A stretch of 64,000 nucleotides of DNA from Dyadobacter sp. 676 (lineage in GTDB: Bacteria > Bacteroidota > Bacteroidia > Cytophagales > Spirosomataceae). Within the stretch, counting starts at the first letter, position 1. Each line of letters opens with the position of its first letter. The notes under the pieces were generated by a model. The model did not search any database. It saw only the letters and a list, made by a program, of their open reading frames with translations, and was not told the DNA's origin. The translations under genes and the position numbers were made by a program. Below, one piece after another: positions 9,115 to 18,033 of the stretch. The stretch is from NCBI RefSeq assembly GCF_040448675.1, contig NZ_CP159289.1, positions 1,364,001 to 1,428,000 of the forward strand. The letters run 5' to 3'.

Positions 9115-10405
9115 TTAGTCGATACGCTGTTTCTGGAACCATCTTTCCAGCAATGTGATACCCAATACCACGCGCCCGTACCGTTCGCGGGCAGCTCCGC
9201 CCGAGTTAGTCCCCCGTTGCCCCCCCTACGAGTGCTACCGACAGGAAGTTCGAATAACCGCGTCCCATCGGGAAGGTAAAACCAAGGCTTATGTTGGTGT
9301 CGTTTATTTTCGTTTTTCCCAATACGTAAGGTGTGTTACCTGTGCTGAAACCGATGCGATAACGCACCAGATCAAAATAGTTCAGCGAGGTAAAGCGGGG
9401 AAGATATTCCATACCGAAATGCAACCGGTTGACATCTTTCAGGTTCTCATTCACATTTCCGAAACCACGGTATTTCGACCAGGTCTGATGACTGTAGTCT
9501 AACGAAATAATCATTTTGAATGGCCATTCGAGGCTTGCTCCTACCTGATATTGCTCGGGCACCTGCATCGAGCCGCTCAGATTATTTTCGAGGGTATCCG
9601 GGTCAACGACGGGAAAAGAGCCTTGTGTCAGTTCAAAAGAAGTCGTTTTGGTCGCATTCAACGACGTACTGAAACTATACGTACCCCCGAGGTTCAGGTT
9701 CATTTTATTTTCTTTACGGATCGGAATCTTTACGGTACCGCCTGCGCGGAACGCCACGTCCGAGTAGGTATTACGCTCGTTCAGGCTCACCATGTAGTCG
9801 GCTGGCACACCATCCACGAAAAGCAATACATCCGAAGACCGCCTGATATTGCCAAAAAAGTAGCTGCTTTCCAGTCCCAGGCTCACATAACGGCCGATTT
9901 GAAAGGAATTGACGAGCGATGCTTTGTTCACGCCACCCTTTCCCGAAACAGTATACGCGGCAACAGCCGGGGAACCTGCGACAGACCTGGTAAATGTGTT
10001 CTCGTAATCGACGAAACTATAAGGTTTCAGGCTTCCGCCGATAACCCACTTGGTGGTTATAGGGAACGAGAGCGAAAGATACGCGAGGTTTCCGCCCGCA
10101 TTTCCCTGCCGCAGATTACCGCTGGCAATGCTCTTGTATTGACCGATGAGCCCCACGTCCAGGGTCGTAAATCTGTTCCGCACCCAAAGCGCCGGATTGA
10201 GGTTATTAACCTGAAACCCGCCGCCCGAGCTTACGCCGGAACCGCCCATTGCAGTATTATCGGAATATGCATCCCCGTAAAACTCCCCCATTCCGAGAGA
10301 TGAGTACGGAGAATTGCCCAATCCTTGTGCTTTTGCAAGATTTGTACAACTCCAACCGAGTGTGATGGCAAGCGTGACTATTCCTATTCTACTGTAAAGA
10401 GACAT
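9115..10405 (-). CDS. Outer-membrane beta-barrel protein (frameshifted near 3' end)
   Basis: This protein of about 430 residues has a signal peptide (cleavage near AKAQ, residue 26) followed by GLGNSPYSSLGMGE and alternating beta strands typical of FadL/OmpP1-like barrels of Bacteroidota. As written it stops at 9206. Removing one base from the five-base run at 9211-9215 extends the frame to 9115 and adds GRVVLGITLLERWFQKQRID, the hallmark last strand of this family. The frameshift is therefore almost certainly an error. Its start overlaps coaX by 17 nt, and lptC begins 12 nt after its true stop. Substrate unknown. Confidence 0.75.
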
Positions 10406-11111
10406 TATATGTTAAAATTCTGTTCAATCCTATTAAAACCAGTTCCGGCACCGCAAAGATGGGTGGTTTCAAGTTACTTTCAAAAAAAGCGGCATCCCCA
10501 CCACATAATACTACGCGTAAAGCCGGGTAATTGTGCCGGTACCGCTCAATAATTCCTTCGATTTCAGCAAGTGTGCCGTTCATCACACCGCTTTGCATGG
10601 CCTGACGGGTACTTTTTCCGATCAATTCCGGCTCTTTTTCAGGCTCAAAAAGTGGAAGTCTTTTAGTAAACGTGTGCATCGCGTTGAATCGCATCCGCAC
10701 CCCCGGGGAAATTAATCCCCCCCTGAAATGCCGCATTCCGGTCGATGAGATCGTAGGTAATGCAGGTCCCCATGTCGATCACAACGAGATCTTCGCCCGG
10801 AAAGAGGAAATTCGCACCCGCAGCCGCGGCAATGCGGTCGGCACCAAGGGTTTGCGGGGTGTCGTAATTTTTGACAATCGGAAGCGGGGTTTCCGGCGTC
10901 AGGCCGATCACTTTCACCGGGTCGCCCAGGGCCTCCTGAAATTCTTCCTGCGTCATGCTGACCGAGGAAAAAAAAGATATTCCGGCAACCCCTCCCTGAT
11001 GCTCCGGATCAATTCCGGGAATTCCAGGTGCGTCGTATATCGTATAAGTTTTTCCCCTTCGAACCATCCGATCTTCGAAAAGGTGTTCCCCGAATCCACA
11101 ACAATGTTCAT
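10389..11111 (-). CDS. coaX: Type III pantothenate kinase (two frameshifts)
   Basis: CoaX phosphorylates pantothenate, the first step of coenzyme A synthesis. The start at 11111 gives MNIVVDSGNTFSKIGWFEG, with the phosphate-binding motif. Further blocks lie in other frames: TLGADRIAAAAGA, then VIDMGTCITYDLI, then ISPGVRMRFNAMHTFTKRLP, and finally SGVMNGTLAEIEGIIERY. Two indels explain the breaks: the A8 run at 10968-10975 needs one more base, and the C7 run at 10717-10723 needs one fewer, which restores QGGLISPG. The full protein would be about 240 residues, normal for the family. Both sites are homopolymers, so sequencing error is likely. Confidence 0.85.
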
Positions 11112-11606
11112 AGTACCGCAAAATTCCGATTTTCCTGGCATAAAAACTAAGATTTAAAGGAAGTTACCACACGCTTATTCACTGAAATACCGGTTTTGTC
11201 AGAGATTTTTTGTCATATGAAAGGACTATCAATCCGCTTGGCACGGTTTTTACGTTAAACATTTGGAAATTAAACGATGTATGTCTACCTTCGTCCATCC
11301 AAGTCAGTATCGACTTTTAAATCCAAATTCATCTCGAGGTAACTTCTAATCCCAGCGTTATCGAGATTCAAAAATCTGCCGATTTATTGTCAATACTTCC
11401 TGTTTGTACCAGTTACAATTTTTCAGATTTGATCCATCAAAGTTTTGCAGTTAGTAAAGTTCTTCGCGCGGACTTTCATAACAAATGCTTATTAACCTAT
11501 CAATGACCATCACGTGACCGCAGGGCACGCAGCCCTGGTACATCCAATTATATTCACAACCTTATTGTCCAATTGGTAAAGTGACCCTTTACTTTCCATT
11601 TTCTGT
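11112..11606 (+). promoter_or_regulatory. Long non-coding leader and promoter region of rho
   Basis: These 495 bases contain no convincing gene. Two hairpins stand out close to the rho start: CAGGGC / GCCCTG at 11521-11537 and GTAAAG / CTTTAC just before the start codon. The divergent coaX promoter must also lie here. Rho often regulates its own synthesis through its leader, so a regulatory leader RNA is plausible, but nothing proves it. Confidence 0.4.
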
Positions 11607-13415
11607 ATGCCTACAATTGATGATTTAAACATTAAGCTTTTATCAGAGCTACGAGAAATAGCGGGTGCTCTGGGAATACCCGATCATGCCAAACTTCCCA
11701 AAAAAGAACTGATTAACCGGATTATGTCGCAGCAGGAAGCGCCAGCACCTGTTGCTGAGGCGGTTGTCGCAGAGGCTTCCACAGTGGAAAGCCCCTCCGC
11801 CGATACGGCCGAACCCAAGAAGAAACGCGCCAGAAGGCCCATCGAGCCGACTCCGGTGCCTGTTCCGGTGAACAGCAAGGGCGGAAACGACCGCTCGGCC
11901 CGCAATAAAAAAGACAGCAACCAGCCCGTCGCTTCTTCCGCACCGTTATTTGACCCTCCTGCACGTCAGGAGTTCCTGAAGCGCCAGGAAGAGCGACCAA
12001 AAAACATAGATACTTCGCTGGAAATCGATGATGACATCGATACACTCGGCGACCTGGGCAGGGAGGAGATCATTATTCCTGCCGAACTGGAAGCGGAACC
12101 GGAAGTTACGCCGGTAGCCGAGGCCGTGGAAGAAAAAGCCGCCCCGCTCTCGCAGGAGCCGGTTGTACAAGCCCGCGAGGAACGTCCTTTCCGGCCCCAG
12201 CAGCATGAAGCGCAGGAAAGGCATCAGCAGCCTCAGGCACAACGCGAAGATCCGTCTTCCAAAATCAAACGCAACTACAATAATTATGTAAGGGAGTTCG
12301 ATGGCCTGATCGTCAACGAAGGCGTGCTGGAAATCATGCAGGATGGCGGCTACGGCTTTCTTCGTTCCGCGGATTATAACTACCTGGCAAGCCCCGACGA
12401 TATTTACGTTTCGCCTTCCCAAATCAAACTGTTTGGGCTGAAAACCGGCGATACCGTAAAAGGTCAGATCCGCCCGCCGAAAGAAGGCGAAAAATACTTC
12501 GCGCTCCTGCGCGTCGAAACCGTTAATGGTAAAACCACCGAGGAAATCCGCGACCGTATCCCGTTCGAATACCTCACGCCATTGTTCCCCGACGAATGCC
12601 TGCGGCTGAGTTCGCGCCCTGAACAATATTCAACCCGTATCCTGGATCTTTTTGCACCCATCGGAAAAGGTCAGCGCGGGATGATCGTAGCGCAGCCCAA
12701 GACCGGCAAAACGGTGCTTTTGAAAGAAATCGCGAATGCGATTACCCGCAATCACCCTGAAGTATTTCTCCTGATCCTCCTGATCGACGAACGGCCGGAA
12801 GAGGTTACCGACATGCAGCGCAGCGTTCGGGCGGAGGTTATCGCATCTACATTCGACGAACAGGCCGACCGCCACGTGAAAGTAGCGAGCATTGTTCTGG
12901 AAAAGGCCAAAAGAATGGTGGAATGCGGCCACGACGTGGTGATTTTGCTTGACTCGATCACACGTCTGGCACGGGCTTATAACACGGTCGTCCCATCGTC
13001 CGGTAAAATCCTTTCCGGTGGTGTGGATGCCAATGCCTTGCACAAGCCGAAGCGTTTCTTCGGTGCGGCACGTAATGTGGAAAACGGCGGTTCCCTGACC
13101 ATTATCGCTACCGCTTTGATCGACACCGGCTCTAAAATGGACGAAGTTATCTTCGAGGAATTCAAAGGTACCGGTAATATGGAATTGCAACTCGACCGCA
13201 AGCTGTCCAACAAACGCGTTTTCCCGGCTATCGACGTAATGGCTTCCGGAACCCGCCGGGAGGACCTTTTGCTCGACAAGGAAATCCTCAAAAAAGTGTG
13301 GATACTCCGCAAGCATATGGCCGATATGAATGCCATGGAATCTATGGATTTCCTGTTGGAACACATGAAAGGGACACGGAACAACGAAGAGTTCCTGATC
13401 TCGATGAACCGATAA
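11607..13415 (+). CDS. rho: Transcription termination factor Rho
   Basis: Rho is a hexameric RNA helicase that ends transcription. This 602-residue version is longer than the roughly 420 of E. coli. The N-terminal helical Rho-N domain is at about residues 3-45 ([19 protein letters not shown]). A disordered, Pro/Glu/Gln/Arg-rich insertion fills about 45-215. The cold-shock RNA-binding domain follows ([31 protein letters not shown]). The ATPase part contains Walker A AQPKTGKT, Walker [16 protein letters not shown], and [20 protein letters not shown] with the R-loop region. Such long insertions are known in Bacteroidota Rho. A strong terminator follows. Confidence 0.95.
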   Translation: MPTIDDLNIKLLSELREIAGALGIPDHAKLPKKELINRIMSQQEAPAPVAEAVVAEASTVESPSADTAEPKKKRARRPIEPTPVPVPVNSKGGNDRSARNKKDSNQPVASSAPLFDPPARQEFLKRQEERPKNIDTSLEIDDDIDTLGDLGREEIIIPAELEAEPEVTPVAEAVEEKAAPLSQEPVVQAREERPFRPQQHEAQERHQQPQAQREDPSSKIKRNYNNYVREFDGLIVNEGVLEIMQDGGYGFLRSADYNYLASPDDIYVSPSQIKLFGLKTGDTVKGQIRPPKEGEKYFALLRVETVNGKTTEEIRDRIPFEYLTPLFPDECLRLSSRPEQYSTRILDLFAPIGKGQRGMIVAQPKTGKTVLLKEIANAITRNHPEVFLLILLIDERPEEVTDMQRSVRAEVIASTFDEQADRHVKVASIVLEKAKRMVECGHDVVILLDSITRLARAYNTVVPSSGKILSGGVDANALHKPKRFFGAARNVENGGSLTIIATALIDTGSKMDEVIFEEFKGTGNMELQLDRKLSNKRVFPAIDVMASGTRREDLLLDKEILKKVWILRKHMADMNAMESMDFLLEHMKGTRNNEEFLISMNR

Positions 13416-13419
13416 ATAA

Positions 13420-13449
13420 ACAAAGCCCGGACATTTCCCGGGCTTTGTT
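13420..13449 (+). terminator. Intrinsic terminator after rho
   Basis: An 11-bp stem (ACAAAGCCCGG / CCGGGCTTTGT) encloses a short loop. The trailing T-run is weak, but the symmetrical A/T-rich base of the stem fits a terminator. Confidence 0.7.
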
Positions 13450-13540
13450 GCGTTACGGCCCCTCCTATTGCATCTTGTCTGCCGGAATCTTATTTTTAGG
13501 TAGTTAACACACATTGCCTACCGTTAAACTTCCGTTCCTC

Positions 13541-13894
13541 ATGTTCAATAGCAAGGCGCTCTGGTGGACCTTCCTGGGATTCTGGATAGCAGGTTCGATT
13601 TATTGGCATGTATGCAAAATCGAGCAATACTGCGACATGCTTTTCGATTCGCAGGCCCTCCTGCCCGAAATGCCCGCGCAAAGGGGCCAACTGCACTTCT
13701 CTTTAAAAGACATCGGTTTTCCCGCTTATCATATTGAGCTTACCCATTTCTGGCAGCATGCGATCATGATCGGTGTAGCCCTGGTATTGGGTTTCGTGCT
13801 CGGAACGACCTATGAAATCAAGAAAACGAGGGATTTGCGGTATAAGCTGAACAGGATCAACCGGGAGCTGGCCTATTACCAATCGAAACAATGA
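13541..13894 (+). CDS. Small membrane protein, partner of HHH membrane protein
   Basis: This is a 117-residue protein with two predicted membrane helices, around residues 6-23 (ALWWTFLGFWIAGSIYW) and 75-95 (IMIGVALVLGFVLGT). The loop between them is probably periplasmic and holds the Cys pair CKIEQYC. The ATG at 13541 was chosen over a TTG at 13514. The basic C-terminal helix (RYKLNRINRELAYYQSK) should be cytoplasmic. Its last codons overlap the next gene by 4 nt. I do not recognise a named family; the pairing with the next gene suggests a shared envelope role. Confidence 0.6.
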   Translation: MFNSKALWWTFLGFWIAGSIYWHVCKIEQYCDMLFDSQALLPEMPAQRGQLHFSLKDIGFPAYHIELTHFWQHAIMIGVALVLGFVLGTTYEIKKTRDLRYKLNRINRELAYYQSKQ

Positions 13895-14409
13895 ATTTTC
13901 CCACCGTTTCTATGGACTTTGACAGCCTTCCAATGGCCGTAGCGCAGATTACCCTGCTGCTGCTCACTGCAACCGTGCTCGGATGGATACTCGCGAAGAT
14001 GATTATCAAACGGAGAATACATAACTTGCAGGAATTAATCGAAGAAAAGAAATACGAACTCGCTCAACACCGGACTTTAACGAACACCACAGTGGATTAT
14101 CCAATCGCTACCAACGCTTCCAAAACCGTTTACCCGACCATCAGCCCCGACCACGCGCCAGACGACCTTAAAGTAATTGAGGGAATAGGCCCTAAAATCG
14201 AGGAAATACTCAACAGGGAAGGCATTCATACCTACGAGCAGCTCATGGAAACGTCACTGCTCCGCATTGCCAGCTTCCTAAAAAAAGCCGGCCCGCGTTA
14301 TCAACTCCACGATCCGTCGACCTGGCCTCAGCAAGCGGCCCTGGCCAAACAACAGAAATGGGAAGAGCTGGAAAGGTTAAAACTGAAACTGATTTCGGGA
14401 AGAGAATAA
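13891..14409 (+). CDS. Membrane-anchored helix-hairpin-helix protein
   Basis: A 172-residue protein with one N-terminal membrane helix (about residues 17-36, AQITLLLLTATVLGWILAKM), then a charged coiled segment and a C-terminal domain with a helix-hairpin-helix: LKVIEGIGPKIEEILNREGI, followed by YEQLMETSLLRIASFLKKAG and the block HDPSTWPQQAALA. This domain recurs in Bacteroidota envelope and ribosomal-protein-linked proteins and resembles DNA-binding HHH units, but its target is unknown. It overlaps the previous gene by 4 nt and is followed by a terminator, so the two form an operon. Confidence 0.7.
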   Translation: MNFPTVSMDFDSLPMAVAQITLLLLTATVLGWILAKMIIKRRIHNLQELIEEKKYELAQHRTLTNTTVDYPIATNASKTVYPTISPDHAPDDLKVIEGIGPKIEEILNREGIHTYEQLMETSLLRIASFLKKAGPRYQLHDPSTWPQQAALAKQQKWEELERLKLKLISGRE

Positions 14410-14415
14410 AACAGA

Positions 14416-14440
14416 AAAGCCGCTTTGTGAGCGGCTTTCT
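14416..14440 (+). terminator. Intrinsic terminator
   Basis: Perfect 9-bp stem AAAGCCGCT / AGCGGCTTT with a 5-nt loop, then T-rich sequence. It lies between the HHH gene and the convergent htpG and may serve both. Confidence 0.75.
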
Positions 14441-14463
14441 TTATTACTACACTGCACATTCAG

Positions 14464-16293
14464 TTACAATGTGCCGACAGTTCTCTGAATGAAGCGGGTC
14501 AGGTCGTTTCCTGCGAGCATTCCCTGAGAAAGCAATGCGAGGTCGTAAAGCTGTTTCGCAAGCGTTTTTTGCTCTTCCTCGTTCTCCGAACCGGCAATCT
14601 TGCCAATAAGCGGGTGGTTCGAGTTCAGTGAAACCGTATACATCAACGGCATATCGCCAAACATCGAACGCTGGCCCGAAGAAGCCTGCATGTCGGTCAT
14701 GCGGCGCATGAACTCCGGAAATGTGATCACGACGGGCAGCTCGTCCACCGGCATCGCTTCCACCTGGATATGAGCCGTTTTATTTTCGGAAACACCTTCG
14801 AAAATCTTTTTCACCTTTTCCTGATCTTCGGATGAAAGAATGCTTTCGAGCTTCACCTCTTTTTCAACCAGCTTGTCGAGCGTATCGGCGTCGACGCGCT
14901 TGATATTGATTTTTTCCAGTTTCTGCTCCAATGCGTTGATAAAATGCGAGTCGATAATGCTGTTTAATACCAATACGTCATAGCTGCGTCTCTTAGCCGA
15001 CTGGATGAATGCATCCTGCTTTTTCTCATCGGTCGTGTAAAGCCAAACCAGTGAGCCGTTTTTGTCGGTCTGGTTTTCCTTGATATGTTCGCGGTACTCT
15101 TCGAATGTAAAGAACTTGCCTTCCGTGTTCTTCACCAGGCAGAAATCCTTCGCTTTCTCATAGAATTTATCATCGCTTATTATACCGTATTTTATGAACA
15201 GGCCGATATCATCGAATTTCTTCTCAAACCCTTCGCGGTCGTTTTTAAAGATTTCAAGCAATTTGTCGGCTACTTTCCGGGTAATGTAGCCGTTAATTTT
15301 CTTCACATTGCCATCCGCTTGCAGATAGCTGCGGGAGACGTTCAACGGAATATCCGGGGAGTCGATCACACCGTGCAGCAATTGCAGAAAATCGGGAACG
15401 ATGTCCTTCACCTCGTCGGTAATGAATACCTGGCGGCTGTAAAGCTGGATTTTCTCACGCTGGGCCGAAAAATCGTTTCGCAGTTTCGGGAAGTACAAAA
15501 CGCCCGTCAGGTTGAACGGATAGTCCACATTCAAATGGATCCAGAAAAGCGGGTCTTCACCGAATGGATAAAGTTCTTTATAGAATGCAAGGTAGTCTTC
15601 GTCTTTCAAGTCGGAGGGATTCTTCGTCCAGATCGGGCTCGGGTTATTGATGATCTTGTCCTCGAACTCGATCTCGATTGGCAGGAACTTGCCGTACTTT
15701 TCGAGAATACCGCGCAGGCGGTGCGCGTCGAGGAATTCTTCAGAATCTTCGGCGATATGCAGGATAATGTCGGTACCGCGCTCCGCTTTTTCTGCCGGAG
15801 AAATTTCAAACTCTGTCGAACCGTCGCATTCCCAACGTACCGGCTCGGCGCCTTCCTGGTACGATCTGGTGATGATCTCCACGTTTCCGGCCACCATGTA
15901 CGCGGAGTAGAAGCCCAGGCCGAAGTGACCGATAATGCCTTTGTCGCCTTCGCCCTTATCCTTATACTTCTCTACGAACTCCGTCGCGCCGGAGAACGCG
16001 ATCTGGTTGATGTACTTTTTGATCTCCTCGGCGGTCATACCGATACCATTGTCGCTGATTGTGATCGTTTTGGCATCTTTGTCAAGCTTGACAACTACTT
16101 TGAGATCGCCCAGCTCCCCGTTGTATTCGCCATAGGAAGCCAGTTTTTTAATTTTTTGCGACGCGTCTACCGCGTTGGAAACGAGTTCTCTAAGAAAGAT
16201 TTCGTGGTCCGAATAAAGGAATTTTTTGATAATCGGAAAGATGTTCTCGGTGTGAATGCTCAAATTCCCTTTTTCCTGAATCACTGATTCCAT
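14464..16293 (-). CDS. htpG: Molecular chaperone HtpG (Hsp90)
   Basis: HtpG is the bacterial Hsp90, an ATP-dependent chaperone. The 609-residue protein has the GHKL ATPase domain first: FLRELVSNAVDASQKIK (catalytic Glu and Asn), DNGIGMTAEEIKKYINQIA, and GHFGLGFYSAYMV. The middle domain follows (FYKELYPFGEDPLFWIHLNV; LPLNVSRSYLQ-type block, here IPLNVSRSYLQAD). The C-terminal dimerisation domain includes NHPLIGKI. The length is close to other Bacteroidota HtpG proteins. Antisense frames over this gene are not genes. An upstream palindrome may control it. Confidence 0.95.
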   Translation of the reverse strand: MESVIQEKGNLSIHTENIFPIIKKFLYSDHEIFLRELVSNAVDASQKIKKLASYGEYNGELGDLKVVVKLDKDAKTITISDNGIGMTAEEIKKYINQIAFSGATEFVEKYKDKGEGDKGIIGHFGLGFYSAYMVAGNVEIITRSYQEGAEPVRWECDGSTEFEISPAEKAERGTDIILHIAEDSEEFLDAHRLRGILEKYGKFLPIEIEFEDKIINNPSPIWTKNPSDLKDEDYLAFYKELYPFGEDPLFWIHLNVDYPFNLTGVLYFPKLRNDFSAQREKIQLYSRQVFITDEVKDIVPDFLQLLHGVIDSPDIPLNVSRSYLQADGNVKKINGYITRKVADKLLEIFKNDREGFEKKFDDIGLFIKYGIISDDKFYEKAKDFCLVKNTEGKFFTFEEYREHIKENQTDKNGSLVWLYTTDEKKQDAFIQSAKRRSYDVLVLNSIIDSHFINALEQKLEKINIKRVDADTLDKLVEKEVKLESILSSEDQEKVKKIFEGVSENKTAHIQVEAMPVDELPVVITFPEFMRRMTDMQASSGQRSMFGDMPLMYTVSLNSNHPLIGKIAGSENEEEQKTLAKQLYDLALLSQGMLAGNDLTRFIQRTVGTL

Positions 16294-16390
16294 AGTTATG
16301 CTATCGTTTGTTTATATTTTGAGATTGTAATTCCGCTTCGCAATACGCGCCAGAAATATGCGTTCCAATTACAATCAAAATGCCTGCCAG

Positions 16391-16405
16391 CTGACACATT
16401 GTCAG
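16391..16405. promoter_or_regulatory. Palindrome upstream of htpG
   Basis: CTGACA, 3-nt spacer, TGTCAG: a perfect 6+6 palindrome about 100 bp before the htpG start and 130 bp before the divergent lipoprotein gene. It has the shape of a repressor site and could belong to heat-shock control, but its regulator is unknown. Confidence 0.4.
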
Positions 16406-16534
16406 TACACGCTTGATCCGGTGGTACGCACACTCGGTCAGTTGGTATGTCAAAGGCTTTTTTACTAATATTGCGACCGGTAAACAACTCAACTAAAATC
16501 ACCAAACCAGTTCCGCCGAACACCAATCTCTGAC

Positions 16535-17087
16535 ATGAATCTGATTAAAAAACTTTTTTGCGGGAGTAATCTTTCTCAGCGGGTTTTCTGCCTGCACCAC
16601 CATGAACTCCGTTCCTCTTTCGAATTACACTGTTTTTACCGAAGATCTCCGTCGCGATCTGGAAGCTGCCAATATTTCCCTCTCGAAAGTTCAGTTCTTC
16701 AACGACAAGTCGATCAACATCCGTCGCGAGGTAACCGACCCGAACGATATCAAGGTAAATCCCGAAGGACAAATTACCATGAGCAACGGCAAAAGCATTC
16801 AGACTATCAACGTGCTGCCATTCACTCCTGGAGTCGCATTGAGCACGGGCGATGGTACGATCAACGTTTCGTGGGACGATACGCAGCAGGATACCAAAGG
16901 GATGAAGTTCAACCTCAGCGGCCAGAATTACTTTCTGGACGTGCTTCCCAACAACAAATTCGAATACAAGGAGCGCACTTTCGATTTGCAAAACGGCAAC
17001 GGGGCGCGTCTTTTTGTCAAGAAAGACCTGTTAAAACAGGTGAAAAACCAGAGAGAGACGTTGAAAGGGCGCAAAGTGAACCAGTAA
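16535..17087 (+). CDS. Hypothetical lipoprotein (frameshifted at signal peptide)
   Basis: Two overlapping frames combine into one lipoprotein of about 183 residues. From the ATG at 16535, removing one A from the A6 run (16547-16552) gives MNLIKNFFAGVIFLSGFSAC, a normal lipoprotein signal with Cys20. The mature part starts TTMNSVPLSNYTVFTEDLRR and contains beta-strand-rich sequence, e.g. GVALSTGDGTINVSWDD, plus a basic tail. I do not recognise a family. Without the correction the only open start is 16602, which lacks a signal. A bidirectional terminator follows. Confidence 0.7.
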
Positions 17088-17110
17088 ATTTGCGCAGTCA
17101 TCCAAAATAA

Positions 17111-17134
17111 AAAGGTCGGGAAATCCCGACCTTT
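17111..17134. terminator. Bidirectional intrinsic terminator
   Basis: An 11-bp stem (AAAGGTCGGGA / TCCCGACCTTT) with a tiny loop lies between convergent genes, A-rich on one side and T-rich on the other. Confidence 0.8.
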
Positions 17135-17158
17135 TATTGTTTTGAATGTTCCTTTTTA

Positions 17159-17860
17159 TCAGTTTAGGTTAAAATATTGGCTTTTCTTTCCATCCGAACG
17201 GGGTTTCTGGATGATCTGCGAATTACGGATCAACACGATCACCACCAGTCCGGTAATGATCGCCAGAGCGATTTGCAAAAAGGAGATGATACCAAAACTG
17301 GCCACATTCACTTTCGACGCTTTCATCAAATCCTTTCCGATCGTCGATTGTATGCCCGCAAGTTCGTTCAGGTTTAATATGGTGCTTTCAAAAGTAGCCG
17401 CACCCGGCGCGGAAAATACCTGTTTGGCTTCTGCAAATGCCCCTGCCCGGCATAAGGCGAGCACCTGATTCTCGAGCTGCGTGTATTTCGCCGTCTGGTT
17501 CTTGAAAACATCGAGACTTTTTGCCTCCTGATCTACCAGATACGTTTTTTCGAACGCCTGGATTAGCGAGTCGATATTGCGGTCGTGCATGCTCAGCTGC
17601 TCCTTTACGTGCGCGGGCGGCTCCTGCATTTCGGAGTAAAGATAATTTTCGAGCGACAGCCGCTTCCTGTACAAATTTTCCGTCAGGTACAGAATGGTAG
17701 TTGCCGGAACCAGGCGGTCCCTGTAAATGGACGAAAACGATTCATCGATTCCTTCCACATTGTACCGCGAAATCATCGTACCGCCAACGATCAATGCCAT
17801 GATCCCCCCCAACAAAATTGCAGCTTTAAATTTCTGCTGAATAACAAATGACCATTTCAT
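17159..17860 (-). CDS. Four-helix-bundle MCP-like sensory membrane protein
   Basis: A 233-residue protein with a membrane helix near each end (about residues 12-28, ILLGGIMALIVGGTMIS, and 190-212, IISFLQIALAIITGLVVIV). Between them lies a long helical periplasmic region that matches the four-helix-bundle ligand domain of chemoreceptors (YLTENLYRKRLSLENYLYS; HDRNIDSLIQAFEKTYL). It lacks the cytoplasmic signalling domain of chemoreceptors and ends about 20 residues after the second helix. It may act as a free-standing sensor that needs a partner. No partner gene is adjacent. Confidence 0.75.
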   Translation of the reverse strand: MKWSFVIQQKFKAAILLGGIMALIVGGTMISRYNVEGIDESFSSIYRDRLVPATTILYLTENLYRKRLSLENYLYSEMQEPPAHVKEQLSMHDRNIDSLIQAFEKTYLVDQEAKSLDVFKNQTAKYTQLENQVLALCRAGAFAEAKQVFSAPGAATFESTILNLNELAGIQSTIGKDLMKASKVNVASFGIISFLQIALAIITGLVVIVLIRNSQIIQKPRSDGKKSQYFNLN

Positions 17861-17991
17861 GGTACCACTTCATGGATTGATAATTAACTTTCCCAAGGTA
17901 TCAATGTATTTACAAAATACAAAAATATCTTTTTATATTAACGAAATAAGTACAAGCTGTAATATCTGTTTTGCAATGTACACACAAAAAA

Positions 17992-18018
17992 AGCGCAGAG
18001 GCAACTTGCCCCTGCGCT
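17992..18018 (-). terminator. Intrinsic terminator of TonB-dependent receptor gene
   Basis: A 12-bp stem with one mismatch (AGCGCAGAGGCA / TGCCCCTGCGCT). On the minus strand it is followed by a T-run. Confidence 0.7.
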
Positions 18019-18033
18019 GCTGCGGCCGTCGAA

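Noticed and set aside
9551..10303. A 250-codon plus-strand frame
   Set aside because: Antisense to the outer-membrane protein; low-complexity, basic and without motifs.
12630..13514. A 294-codon minus-strand frame
   Set aside because: Antisense to the ATPase part of rho; no coherent domain.
15085..16287. A 400-codon open frame on the plus strand
   Set aside because: It is fully antisense to htpG, whose protein has all Hsp90 motifs. The frame shows no family likeness and arises from codon bias.
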